From the IMG/VR virus record IMGVR_UViG_3300001450_000001, positions 54,609-118,608 of that record: a DNA stretch of 64,000 nt. One strand, written 5' to 3'. The position numbers were made by a program, and so were the translations under genes. Positions 42,848 through 51,608 of this stretch are shown in pieces (the first letter of the stretch is position 1; every line of letters begins with the position of its first letter). Under the pieces are notes generated by a model. The model saw only the letters and a program-made list of their open reading frames with translations. It made no database searches and was not told the origin of the DNA. Origin of the DNA: a virus.

Positions 42848-43050
42848 TGGAAAAGTTATTTAACATATTAAACAAGAACCTTTGGATAGAAGTAACACCT
42901 TCAATTGACACAAAAAATGATGAGTGGGTAGTTGCAATATATAAGAGAAAGAATAGTGAATGGATGCCTGAACTGACTGAAGGTGGCTTTAGAACTGCTC
43001 AGGATGCATATATATGGGCTTTTGGCCAAGTTGATTATGACAAAGATTAG
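42847..43050 (+). CDS. Small unknown protein
   Basis: This 67-residue acidic protein starts at a TAATG overlap with the polymerase stop. It contains many aromatics (DEWVVAIYKRKNSEWMPELT) and probably forms a small alpha/beta fold. The next long gene starts inside its 3' end. No family is recognised. Coupling to both neighbours suggests a shared operon. Confidence 0.5.
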   Translation: MEKLFNILNKNLWIEVTPSIDTKNDEWVVAIYKRKNSEWMPELTEGGFRTAQDAYIWAFGQVDYDKD

Positions 43051-45088
43051 TATTAATAAAATAGTAAGTGAATGGGCTTATAGAGTTAAGAACGGATGCC
43101 CAGACCCTAGCAATAAAGAGCATATAAGAATACTCTCTGAAGTCTTGAGTGGTTTTAATTGCTCAAATAGTGACGTCGACAATATAATAGCCAATCTACA
43201 GAACCCCAATAACGGCGTAGAAGACTTTCAAAGGTTTTGTGTAGAGATTGGAAGATCACTAAGCAAAGATGAGTTAATAACTGAAGCTTCAATTTTCAAA
43301 AGTGAATATCCAGTAGGCCACCAAGTGATTCTTAAGGATAAGGACATTGGATGGTGGACAAAAAGATTTGGAAAAATACCTAAAATAATAAAAAAAGCAA
43401 AACCACAAGATGTACCAGAAGAAAACATAGGAACTGCTGGCTCAGGAACTACGGAGGTATATTTAACTGATGGCACAAATGTTTGGAAGATAGTAGGAAA
43501 AGCTGATACAATAGGTAATAAGTTTAGCCACTATGGTGATGATAAAGCAGGTGTAAAGTGGAAAGATACAACACTTGAATCTGCAGCATTGGCAGGCCTT
43601 AGTTTTAATCCTCAACCATATATTAATGCAATGCTAAGTGGTAACGAAAAGGTAGCTGCTAAGGCTCAAAAGGATGCAATAAAGGATATGAAGTCTGCAC
43701 TAGGAAGTAGTGAGATGAGAGCAGGAAGCTTAGTAGCTTCTGGAATAGAAGGTAGTATCCCAGATCTAATTATGGCACTTGAATTAGCTAACGGAACTCA
43801 TAAGTTTGCTAGTGACAAAGGTTGTATAGGCTGGAACTTTATTCATAAAAAGATTGACACATACTATACAGCTCATAATTCAAATCCAAAATTAGCTGAT
43901 TCAAAAGCTGGAGGAAAGGTACCAACACCAGACTGCATTATAGTTAAAGGTAGTCCAGATTCATTAATAAAAAATATAGCAAAAGACGAAGTAACATATA
44001 CAAGTGATGGAAAATGTACAACATCTTCTGGAGACGTATTCTGGCAGATAAGTAATAAAAAATCAGCATCAGGTGCACAATTAGGTAGAGTTACTGGCTT
44101 AGTTAAAGCAAGATACGGACTTCCAAAGTGGAGTGACGCTGTTAAATTTATGTTTGAGGATATTGGCAGATATGAAAATAGTGAATTTTTATTAAATGAA
44201 GGATTAAAAGATTATTTCAAAAAAGGTCTTGAATACCTAAAAGATAAATACCAATCAGCAATATCAGCAGTTAGAGGTAGACTAAAAGGGTTTAGTTCAT
44301 CAATATTGTCTGCACTAAAAAAGACAAATACTAAACCTATTGACAGTTTAATAAAAAAGTTAGGCAAGGGGTTTGAGAAAACATTAATGGAAGCAAAAGC
44401 TCCTTCGCTAAACCCTTGGTCATTCTCTCAAGCTGTCACAAATGAGTACCATCAAGGAAATACAAAAAGATATAAAGGTGTTGTTAATCATGCTGTAAAA
44501 GCCTATAAAGATGTAACTGGAAAGGTTAATCCTAGTAATGGTATAACAAAAACACCTGGCTCAAACCCACCTACACCAGCTTCACTACCAAAAGGTAATC
44601 CAGGTGCAAATACTGTAATAAAATTTATGGTAAACTTTTTAGCCTATGATACTATGAAGACAATGATGTCTAACCAGTCTGGAAATATAAAAACTGCATC
44701 AAAAATCTTAGAAGACTTTGTAGAACTAGAAAAGGAAATGCATTTTGGCTCAACAAACCTTCCTATATATAAGGTATATATGAGCAATGATGGTAGTGGT
44801 GCATATAGCTATCTATTTTCTGGAGCAGAATTTAGAGAGAAAAAGTCAAGTATACTAGATGAATTTAAGACAAAGAATGTGCCCGGACTAGTAATAGAAT
44901 CAAACGTACAATCAGCTGGATATACAAATAATGGTATTTATGTACTAAATGACTTTTTACAAGATGGCCCTACATATACACAGGTTGCATACAGATCAAG
45001 TGGAGACAATAAGCTTACATTCAGTGTTCAAGGTACAACAACTAGAAGTTGGGCCTGGATGCTAAAAAATAAAAAGGTAATAATGTAA
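43037..45088 (+). CDS. Large unknown protein with candidate protease sites
   Basis: ATG 43037 overlaps the previous gene's end; an upstream in-frame ATG at 42983 would overlap it by 68 bases and is less likely. The 683-residue product starts MTKISINKIVSEWAYRVKNG. It contains three (I/L)-x-E motifs at domain boundaries (ELITE|ASIF, FLLNE|GLKD, TLMEAKAPS). The centre (GWWTKRFGKIPKIIKKAKPQ; ASDKGCIGWNFIHKKIDTYY) and the basic coil (SAISAVRGRLKGFSSSILSA) match nothing I can name. The layout of separated domains fits a processed capsid-internal protein, which is inference only. Confidence 0.55.
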   Translation: MTKISINKIVSEWAYRVKNGCPDPSNKEHIRILSEVLSGFNCSNSDVDNIIANLQNPNNGVEDFQRFCVEIGRSLSKDELITEASIFKSEYPVGHQVILKDKDIGWWTKRFGKIPKIIKKAKPQDVPEENIGTAGSGTTEVYLTDGTNVWKIVGKADTIGNKFSHYGDDKAGVKWKDTTLESAALAGLSFNPQPYINAMLSGNEKVAAKAQKDAIKDMKSALGSSEMRAGSLVASGIEGSIPDLIMALELANGTHKFASDKGCIGWNFIHKKIDTYYTAHNSNPKLADSKAGGKVPTPDCIIVKGSPDSLIKNIAKDEVTYTSDGKCTTSSGDVFWQISNKKSASGAQLGRVTGLVKARYGLPKWSDAVKFMFEDIGRYENSEFLLNEGLKDYFKKGLEYLKDKYQSAISAVRGRLKGFSSSILSALKKTNTKPIDSLIKKLGKGFEKTLMEAKAPSLNPWSFSQAVTNEYHQGNTKRYKGVVNHAVKAYKDVTGKVNPSNGITKTPGSNPPTPASLPKGNPGANTVIKFMVNFLAYDTMKTMMSNQSGNIKTASKILEDFVELEKEMHFGSTNLPIYKVYMSNDGSGAYSYLFSGAEFREKKSSILDEFKTKNVPGLVIESNVQSAGYTNNGIYVLNDFLQDGPTYTQVAYRSSGDNKLTFSVQGTTTRSWAWMLKNKKVIM

Positions 45089-45489
45089 TGAGAACTCAGC
45101 TACTATGTACATTTTCAAATAGCAAGGCTTTAACAAAGACTGTTGACGTAGTTGTTAAAACATATGATGTCTTATATAATAAAGTATTTGTGTTAAAAAA
45201 TATTAATGATGCAAGAGAATTAATGTGTACGTATAATGTTGAGGCAAGTACCGATATTACAATATTAGAAAATACTATATCACTACATAGAAAGAAGAAT
45301 ACAAACACACTATATACAATTAATGCACTAAATAGATTAATTGAATCTGTAAATAATGGAGTATTAGATACAACATACCAAGTAGATTGGGAAAATTACA
45401 GAAATTGTATGCTACTAACAAATGATGAGGGATTAAAAAGGGTAGATACAGAGGTACACGAAATTATCTACATTAAGGTAAAAAAATAG
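45088..45489 (+). CDS. Conserved-looking small protein, unknown function
   Basis: This 133-residue protein starts at the previous stop. It is an alpha/beta protein with VVVKTYDVLYNKVFVLKNIN, then ENTISLHRKKNTNTLYTINA and LNRLIESVNNGVLDTTYQVD. I associate similar proteins with marine T4-like phages, without known function. It closes the operon and is followed by intergenic repeat copy 2. Confidence 0.55.
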   Translation: MRTQLLCTFSNSKALTKTVDVVVKTYDVLYNKVFVLKNINDARELMCTYNVEASTDITILENTISLHRKKNTNTLYTINALNRLIESVNNGVLDTTYQVDWENYRNCMLLTNDEGLKRVDTEVHEIIYIKVKK

Positions 45490-45490
45490 A

Positions 45491-45540
45491 TTGTTAATAA
45501 CTTTCTAAAATAATACGTTAGAAATTTTTTTTCTTGCGTA
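45491..45540 (+). repeat. Intergenic repeat element, copy 2
   Basis: The 50-base element starts TTGTTAATAACTTTCTAAAA and ends TTTCTTGCGTA, one base shorter and two bases different from the copy at 22071. The same fold with T-rich loop is possible. It lies just after a stop codon and before a TTATATTA motif. Confidence 0.6.
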
Positions 45541-45547
45541 AAATTTA

Positions 45548-45555
45548 TTATATTA
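45548..45555 (+). promoter_or_regulatory. TTATATTA promoter-like motif
   Basis: AAATTTATTATATTAA lies 35 bases before the ATG at 45591, directly following repeat copy 2. The leader is A-rich without Shine-Dalgarno. Confidence 0.45.
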
Positions 45556-45590
45556 ATAATAATTAAAAAATAACAAATAAAAACTGTATT

Positions 45591-45935
45591 ATGAGTAAAC
45601 TCACACTGACGATTCTGTTCTTCCTAACAGGTCAAATCTTAATTTGGTTCCAAACAAATGGCCAATTCCTTTGGACATGGTTCCAGAAAAATCCACTAAT
45701 TCTATCTTTAGTAGGTGGCACAACAATTTCATACTGTTTTATAATGGGTACAAAGTTTGCATATGAATCCTTTGACGGCTTATTATGGCCAGGTAGATTC
45801 TTAGGCTTTGCTTTAGGTATATCATCATACGCAATTTTAACTTGGGCATTTATGGGAGAAGGACTTTCATTAAAAACAATAACTTCACTAATTTTATCTG
45901 CTGGTATAATTTGTGTACAATTGTTTTGGAAATAA
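45591..45935 (+). CDS. Small multi-pass membrane protein
   Basis: This 114-residue protein has four hydrophobic segments. The first (LTLTILFFLTGQILIWFQTN) and the last (TSLILSAGIICVQLFWK) flank two central helices. The shape resembles half of an EamA/small-multidrug-type transporter, but there is no signature. It lacks a Shine-Dalgarno site. A role in altering the host membrane is possible but not shown. Confidence 0.55.
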   Translation: MSKLTLTILFFLTGQILIWFQTNGQFLWTWFQKNPLILSLVGGTTISYCFIMGTKFAYESFDGLLWPGRFLGFALGISSYAILTWAFMGEGLSLKTITSLILSAGIICVQLFWK

Positions 45936-45946
45936 ATAAAAATTTA

Positions 45947-45954
45947 TTATATTA
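45947..45954 (+). promoter_or_regulatory. TTATATTA promoter-like motif (uvdE)
   Basis: AATTTATTATATTAA ends 4 bases before the ATG at 45959. With the motif as a -10 element, transcription would start at or near the ATG. Confidence 0.45.
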
Positions 45955-45958
45955 AACT

Positions 45959-46981
45959 ATGGCAAAACAACTAGGATACGCATGTATAAATATGCAACTA
46001 CGTAAGGAAGGCATTCACGCAAAACGTGGCCTTATAAAAAGAACATTTGACACAAAAGGACTCCCATATGTATCAGAGCTATGTGTCGAAAATGTAAAAG
46101 GACTAATTGAAATTATTAAGTGGAATCATAACAACGGAATCAAGGTATACAGAATGCCATCAGATATATTCCCTTGGATGTCACACTATAATTTTTCAGA
46201 CCTACCAGACTACAAAAAAATATGTACATTACTCAGCGGTGCAGGCTCATTGGCTAAAAAATATGGTCAAAGACTATCATTCCACCCAGGCCAGTTTTGT
46301 GTATTGGCATCACCTAATCCAGATGTTGTAGATGCTGCTATTGGAGAATTGGATAAAAATGCAGAAATTATGGATCTTATGGGGCTACCTAAATCTCGCA
46401 TGTCAAAGATAAATATACATATTGGTGGTGCATACGGTGATAAAAAGTCTGCACTAGACAGATTCTGTAAAAATTACCTAAGGACGTCACCATCTGTTCA
46501 AGCAAGGCTCACTGTGGAAAATGATGACAAAGCATCTATGTATTCAGTCCATGATCTATATTACAGTGTATATGAACGTGTTGGTATCCCAATTGTATTC
46601 GACTATCACCACCATAAATTCTGTCCAGGTGAATTATCAGAAGAGGAGGCTCTAAAATTGGCTGCATCTACTTGGCCACCTGGAGTAAAGCAATGCACTC
46701 ACTACTCAGAATCACGCAGAAAAGAACAAACACTCATCGTAGAAGAGTTCTTAAATAAAAGTAATATAACACTAAATAATATTGGTGAATTTCCAACAAT
46801 GGAAAAGCTGTATAAGGAAGCAAATAAAATAAAAGTACAAGCTCATTCAGATCTTATCGTAGATGAAATATATGACTATGGTCTTGATATAGATGTTGTT
46901 GTCGAGGCAAAACATAAAGAGGTTGCAGTATTAGGATACTTAAATAAATACGAAAAAAGCTTAGTAAAAGTTTCAAGTTAA
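45959..46981 (+). CDS. uvdE: UV damage endonuclease (UvdE-like)
   Basis: This 340-residue TIM-barrel nuclease cuts 5' of UV photoproducts and other lesions, starting an alternative excision repair. The family signatures are in order: LGYACINMQL at the N-terminus, YRMPSDIFPWMSHYNF, RLSFHPGQFCVLASPNPDVV (metal-binding His), INIHIGGAYGDK, LTVENDDKASMYSV (Glu-Asn-Asp) and VFDYHHHKFCPGE, followed by CTHYSESR and AHSDLI. Length is normal. It is monocistronic behind a TTATATTA motif, with no Shine-Dalgarno site. Confidence 0.92.
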   Translation: MAKQLGYACINMQLRKEGIHAKRGLIKRTFDTKGLPYVSELCVENVKGLIEIIKWNHNNGIKVYRMPSDIFPWMSHYNFSDLPDYKKICTLLSGAGSLAKKYGQRLSFHPGQFCVLASPNPDVVDAAIGELDKNAEIMDLMGLPKSRMSKINIHIGGAYGDKKSALDRFCKNYLRTSPSVQARLTVENDDKASMYSVHDLYYSVYERVGIPIVFDYHHHKFCPGELSEEEALKLAASTWPPGVKQCTHYSESRRKEQTLIVEEFLNKSNITLNNIGEFPTMEKLYKEANKIKVQAHSDLIVDEIYDYGLDIDVVVEAKHKEVAVLGYLNKYEKSLVKVSS

Positions 46982-46992
46982 GGAAATTTTTA

Positions 46993-47000
46993 TTATATTA
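46993..47000 (+). promoter_or_regulatory. TTATATTA promoter-like motif (H1-like/gp32 operon)
   Basis: AAATTTTTATTATATTAA lies 40 bases before the ATG at 47041, which does have an AGGAGAA site. It probably starts the replication operon. Confidence 0.45.
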
Positions 47001-47040
47001 AACAATAATCAATAATTAATAACAAAAACAGGAGAAAAAC

Positions 47041-47214
47041 ATGGTTTCAACAGAAAACATCCAAGCGACCCTAACTAACATTCTAACAGATGTTGACAAA
47101 TTCAATAATGGAAATATGTCAGCAGGAACAAGAATTAGAAAGGCAATGCAAGAACTAAAGGCTCAAGCACAAGAGTTAAGATTAAATGTGCAAGAAATTA
47201 AAAATAATAAATAA
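47041..47214 (+). CDS. Histone H1-like (Hc1-type) small protein
   Basis: This 57-residue protein has a strong CAGGAG site. The segment FNNGNMSAGTRIRKAMQELK, continuing AQAQELRLNVQEIKN, matches the core of Hc1-type histone-H1-like proteins known from Chlamydiae and Bacteroidota (pattern GNK-AGTR-RK-LQE-K). Those proteins are helical and bind DNA or RNA. It lies directly upstream of the gp32-like gene with which it must be co-transcribed. A nucleoid or replication-associated role is inferred. The net charge is only mildly basic, so strong DNA compaction is doubtful. Confidence 0.65.
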   Translation: MVSTENIQATLTNILTDVDKFNNGNMSAGTRIRKAMQELKAQAQELRLNVQEIKNNK

Positions 47215-47230
47215 TTAAAAGGAGAAGAAA

Positions 47231-47989
47231 ATGGCAATTGATCTAAATGCAATCCGAGCTAAGCTCAACAATTTACAAAGTCAAACGACTAGAACAAATA
47301 ATCTTTGGAAGCCTGATCCAGGCAAAAACCAAGTAAGAATAGTACCTTACCAATTTAATAAAGATAATCCATTCATAGAAATGTATTTTCATTATGACTT
47401 AGGAAAGAAAAACTATTTATCACCAGTAACATTTGGTGAAACTGACCCAGTAGTAGAATTTTCTGAGAAACTAAAATCATCGGGTAATAGAGATGATTGG
47501 AAATTAGGAAAGAAAATGGAACCTAAAATGAGATGTTATCTACCAGTATTGGTAAGAGGTGCAGAATCAGAAGGTGTAAAGCTATGGGGATTTGGTAAAA
47601 CTGTTTACCAAGAGTTATTACAATTTATAGCTGATCCTGACTATGGTGACATCACAGATGTTAATAGTGGTAGAGATGTAGTGGTGACTTTTCATCCAGC
47701 TGAAGGAGCTGAAAGGTTCCCTAAGACTACTATCATGGTAAAACCAAATCAGACACCAGCAACTGAAGATAAAAACATTGCTGATAAGATCATGAATGGT
47801 CAACAAGACATCTTTGATATCTATAAAAAAGTAGACTATGATACAATGAAGGCTGCACTACAAACTTGGCTTGATGGAGGCGAAGAGGAATCTTCTCAAC
47901 CAGCACAAGTAGCTGCTGCACCTGCAGGTGTTGAAAAGAAAGATGATATTGGTGATGCATTTGATGACTTATTTAATGACAAAAACTAA
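47231..47989 (+). CDS. Single-stranded DNA-binding protein (gp32-like)
   Basis: This 252-residue protein starts MAIDLNAIRAKLNNLQSQTT (cooperativity arm). An OB-fold core follows, with NLWKPDPGKNQVRIVPYQFN, FHYDLGKKNYLSPVTFGETD and KLWGFGKTVYQELLQFIADP. It ends in an acidic tail, DDIGDAFDDLFNDKN, which in T4 gp32 recruits replication partners. The T4 zinc-binding His/Cys set is not visible. It precedes UvsX, RNase H and helicase, its expected partners. Confidence 0.9.
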   Translation: MAIDLNAIRAKLNNLQSQTTRTNNLWKPDPGKNQVRIVPYQFNKDNPFIEMYFHYDLGKKNYLSPVTFGETDPVVEFSEKLKSSGNRDDWKLGKKMEPKMRCYLPVLVRGAESEGVKLWGFGKTVYQELLQFIADPDYGDITDVNSGRDVVVTFHPAEGAERFPKTTIMVKPNQTPATEDKNIADKIMNGQQDIFDIYKKVDYDTMKAALQTWLDGGEEESSQPAQVAAAPAGVEKKDDIGDAFDDLFNDKN

Positions 47990-47999
47990 GAGGTAATAC

Positions 48000-49124
48000 A
48001 TGGCTAAGAAAAACAAAAGAGATGATTTGGCAACTGTGCTTGCTGACTCACTAAATAAAAAGTTTAAGGACTTTAAGGTTGCTTATTTCTTGGATGGATC
48101 TGAGGATACACCTACAGATCTAACTGAATGGATAAGTACAGGCTCTTCTGTTCTTGACCTAGCTATTGCCAATAGACCTCATGGTGGAATACCAGTAGGT
48201 AGAATAACTGAGATAACGGGTATGGAAGCAAGTGGTAAGTCACTGCTTTCTGCCCATCTCTTGGCTAATACACAAAAGCAAGGTGGTACTGCAGTCTATA
48301 TTGATACTGAAAATGCTATGAATGAAGAGTTCTTAAGAGCAATTGGAATAGATGTATCAAAAATGTTATATGTTCAGCTGGAAACAGTTGAGGATATATT
48401 TGAGGTAATGGAAACTATTATTATAAAAGCTAGGGAATCTAATAAGGATAAGCTAGTAACTATAGTTGTAGATTCAATTGCAGCTGCAACCACAAGAGTT
48501 GAACAGTCAGCAGACTATGATAAGGACGGTTGGTCTACTGGAAAGGCAATTGTAATGTCTAAGGCAATGAGGAAAATTACAAACCTTATTGGTAGACAAA
48601 GAGTTGCATGTGTATTTACTAATCAGCTTAGGCAAAAGCTTGGAGTAATGTTTGGAGACCCTTGGACAACAAGTGGTGGAAAGGCACTACAATTCCATGC
48701 AAGTTGTAGGTTGAGGTTAAAGGCTGCAGGCCAAATTAAGGCTAAGGTTAATGGCAAAGAACAGGTTATTGGAATTAAGACTAAGTGTGTTGTTGTAAAA
48801 AACAGAATGGGACCACCATTAAGGACTGCTGAGTTTAACATATTCTTTGAATCTGGTGTAGATGACATAGGTGGATGGCTACAGGTACTAAAAGACTATA
48901 AACTAGTCACAGTATCTGGTGCATGGTACACTTATACAGACCCAGAAACAAATGAAGAAATTAAGTTCCAGTCTAAGGACTTCGAATCAAGAGTACTAAA
49001 GGATGATGTTAATAAAAAGAGAATCTATAAGATGATTTGTGATGCTCTTGTTATGAACTATAAGGCAGATGAATTTGGTATTGATGATATCGTAATTGGT
49101 AATGATGATGTCCCTACGGGATAA
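48000..49124 (+). CDS. uvsX: UvsX/RecA-like recombinase
   Basis: This 374-residue ATPase carries out strand exchange for recombination-dependent replication and repair. Walker A is EITGMEASGKSLL (about 74-83), Walker B is LVTIVVDSIAAA and a conserved ACVFTNQLRQKLGVMF segment corresponds to the L2/DNA-binding region. Length matches T4 UvsX (391). It lies 10 bases after gp32, with a GAGG site. Confidence 0.92.
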   Translation: MAKKNKRDDLATVLADSLNKKFKDFKVAYFLDGSEDTPTDLTEWISTGSSVLDLAIANRPHGGIPVGRITEITGMEASGKSLLSAHLLANTQKQGGTAVYIDTENAMNEEFLRAIGIDVSKMLYVQLETVEDIFEVMETIIIKARESNKDKLVTIVVDSIAAATTRVEQSADYDKDGWSTGKAIVMSKAMRKITNLIGRQRVACVFTNQLRQKLGVMFGDPWTTSGGKALQFHASCRLRLKAAGQIKAKVNGKEQVIGIKTKCVVVKNRMGPPLRTAEFNIFFESGVDDIGGWLQVLKDYKLVTVSGAWYTYTDPETNEEIKFQSKDFESRVLKDDVNKKRIYKMICDALVMNYKADEFGIDDIVIGNDDVPTG

Positions 49125-49143
49125 AATAAAAAGGTTATAATTT

Positions 49144-50205
49144 ATGGATGAAAGAAGAGAAAGGTATTTTAGGATACTTGACGGTCTAAAAAAGGCCACT
49201 GAGGAGACTCACAAAAATAGTAGGATTCTACTAATTGATGGACTAAATACATTTATCAGAAGCTTTGCTGTTAACCCCAGCTCAAATGATGATGGTGTAC
49301 ATGTAGGTGGTATGACTGGCTTCCTTCAATCCGTAGGTTATGCTGTAAGGAATATTAAGCCTACTAGAGTTATTATATGCTGGGATGGAAAAGGAGGATC
49401 TGCAAAACGTAGGAAGATATTTCCAGACTATAAAGCAAATAGAAAAGTTAGGACAAGACTAACTAGGATGTCTAATTATGGAAATGTTAGCGATGAGTCA
49501 ATTGCAATGGGCCAACAAATAAAAAGGCTCACACAATACTTAGAAACACTACCAGTTACTGTATTAGCAACAGAGAACATAGAAGCAGATGATGCAATAG
49601 CTTATATATGTGAACAAATATACCCTAATTCTCAGAAATTTATAATGTCTACAGATAAAGATTATTTGCAGCTTGTAAATGATAAGGTTCAGGTTTGGTC
49701 CCCTACAAAGAAAAAGTTTTACTTTGAGGAAACAATACTTGAGGAATTTAAGGTACCGGCAAAGAACTTTTTGGAATATAGAACACTACTAGGTGACAGC
49801 TCAGATAATATTCCAGGTATTAAAGGTTGTGGCCTTAAAACTCTACAGAAAAGATTACCAATAATATTTGAGGACAAGAAAATTAGCGTTCAAGATATTA
49901 TTAGCTATGCAGAAGACCACAAAGATGAGGCAAAAGTCTTAAAAGATATATCAGAACAATCAAAGAAGATAGAGCTTAATTTTGATCTAATGCAACTAAG
50001 AGAGGTTGATATATCTGGATATGCTAAAACTTCTATTATGGATATAGTAAAAAGGCCAATACAAAGGCTTATAAAGTTTGAATTCCTAAAAATGTTCTTA
50101 GAGGACAGAATAAATAGTACAATGAAGAACCCAGAGTTTTGGCTTCAAGATACATGGAAAGGCTTAGATTCATATTCAATAGTAGAGGACAAAAATGAGC
50201 AATAA
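49144..50205 (+). CDS. 5'-3' exonuclease/RNase H (FEN family)
   Basis: This 353-residue protein resembles T4 RNase H and the 5' nuclease of Pol I, which remove RNA primers and flaps. Metal-binding acidic motifs are seen in RILLIDGLNTFIRSFAVNP, IICWDGKGGSAKRRKIFPDY, ENIEADDAIAYICEQIY and MSTDKDYLQL. The helix-hairpin-helix region is DSSDNIPGIKGCGLKTLQKR. It overlaps the helicase gene by 11 bases. The family-A polymerase at 41813 lacks this domain, so the nuclease is supplied separately. Confidence 0.88.
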   Translation: MDERRERYFRILDGLKKATEETHKNSRILLIDGLNTFIRSFAVNPSSNDDGVHVGGMTGFLQSVGYAVRNIKPTRVIICWDGKGGSAKRRKIFPDYKANRKVRTRLTRMSNYGNVSDESIAMGQQIKRLTQYLETLPVTVLATENIEADDAIAYICEQIYPNSQKFIMSTDKDYLQLVNDKVQVWSPTKKKFYFEETILEEFKVPAKNFLEYRTLLGDSSDNIPGIKGCGLKTLQKRLPIIFEDKKISVQDIISYAEDHKDEAKVLKDISEQSKKIELNFDLMQLREVDISGYAKTSIMDIVKRPIQRLIKFEFLKMFLEDRINSTMKNPEFWLQDTWKGLDSYSIVEDKNEQ

Positions 50206-51553
50206 ACTATCAGAATACGGATATGCGTTTCAGATAAAGGTATTGACTTGCCTATTTACTGACAAAGCATTTACTCAGCAGATCATAGACATATTAAGTT
50301 CTGAATTCTTTGAGAATGATGCAAATAAGTTTTTGGTAGATGTTATAAGAGATTATTTTGCTGAGTATAAAGGAGTACCAACAAAAGAGGTACTTAAGGT
50401 AAAGGTGACAGAGATAGATAATGATGTCCTAAAGGAGACTGTGATATCTCATCTAAAAGATGTTTATAGATATATTGGTGCAGAGGATCTTGACTTTGTT
50501 AAGGAGCAAACACTAGACTTCTGTAAAAATCAGAATCTAAAGAATGCAATTGTTAAGTCTGTTGATCTACTAAAAGGTGGTGAATATGACTCAATAAAGC
50601 AGCTAATTGATGATGCAATGAAGGCTGGTGCAGAAAGAAACCTGGGGCATGAGTATATGGAAAATATTGATGACAGATACTCTGAGTCAGTAAGAAATAC
50701 TTGTACTACTGGTTGGGATGTAATAGATGAATTGGCAGATGGAGGCTTAGGTAAAGGCGAACTAGGAGTTATGGTTGCCCCTGCAGGTATTGGTAAGTCT
50801 TGGGCATTGGTTAATGTTGCTGCAAATGCAGTTAAGGCAGGAAAGACAGTATTACACTATACACTTGAGCTAAATGAGGCATATGTAGGATTAAGATATG
50901 ATAGTGTATTTACAGGCATTGCAGCACAAAACTTAAAGTATAATATAGATGAGGTAAAAGAGACTGTTGAAAAACTAACAGGAAATCTTATAGTAAAATA
51001 CTATCCTACAAAAGGTGCATCTGTAAGTACAATTGCAGGTCATATTGAAAGATGTAGGATGCAAGGAATAAACCCAGACCTTGTTATAGTTGACTACGCA
51101 GATCTATTAAGAGGTCAAGGCAAAACAACTGAGCTAAGAATACAGCTAGGTAATATCTATGAAGACTTAAGAGGCCTAGCAGGAGAACAAGAGATACCAG
51201 TATGGACTGCATCTCAAGCAAATAGGTCTGCATTGCAAGAAGACATAATACAGGCAGATAAAATTGCTGAATCATATAGTAAAATTATGACAGCAGACTT
51301 TGTAGTTTCTTTAAGTAGAAAGATAGAAGACAAGGTCGATGGAACAGGAAGATGGCATGTAATTAAGAATAGATTTGGACCAGATGGAATTACACTACCA
51401 AGTAAGATGAATGCAAGTAACGGACACATAGAGATATTTGCACAATCATCAGTACAAGGTAAGGAGGTTCAGCATAAAATGGATAATCATGAGGAGACAA
51501 CCAGAAAATTACTTAAAAATAAATTTCAGGAGCTTAATGAGGAACCATCTTAA
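50195..51553 (+). CDS. Replicative DNA helicase (DnaB/gp41-like)
   Basis: This is a 452-residue protein. An N-terminal helical domain is followed by the RecA-like motor: GKGELGVMVAPAGIGKSWAL (Walker A about 195-203), the VLHYTLELNEAYVGLRYD block, Walker B NPDLVIVDYADLL and WTASQANRSA. It unwinds DNA at the fork as a hexamer. No primase gene was identified in the window. It is translationally overlapped with the flap nuclease and closes the replication operon. Confidence 0.92.
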   Translation: MSNKLSEYGYAFQIKVLTCLFTDKAFTQQIIDILSSEFFENDANKFLVDVIRDYFAEYKGVPTKEVLKVKVTEIDNDVLKETVISHLKDVYRYIGAEDLDFVKEQTLDFCKNQNLKNAIVKSVDLLKGGEYDSIKQLIDDAMKAGAERNLGHEYMENIDDRYSESVRNTCTTGWDVIDELADGGLGKGELGVMVAPAGIGKSWALVNVAANAVKAGKTVLHYTLELNEAYVGLRYDSVFTGIAAQNLKYNIDEVKETVEKLTGNLIVKYYPTKGASVSTIAGHIERCRMQGINPDLVIVDYADLLRGQGKTTELRIQLGNIYEDLRGLAGEQEIPVWTASQANRSALQEDIIQADKIAESYSKIMTADFVVSLSRKIEDKVDGTGRWHVIKNRFGPDGITLPSKMNASNGHIEIFAQSSVQGKEVQHKMDNHEETTRKLLKNKFQELNEEPS

Positions 51554-51567
51554 TATACATATATAAT

Positions 51568-51576
51568 GATATTTAT
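51568..51576 (+). promoter_or_regulatory. GATATTTAT promoter-like motif (nrdB)
   Basis: An exact motif copy lies 32 bases before the nrdB ATG, which has a GGAGAA site. It starts the nucleotide-metabolism block. Confidence 0.45.
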
Positions 51577-51608
51577 AGATACAAAAATAAAAATAAACGG
51601 AGAATAAT

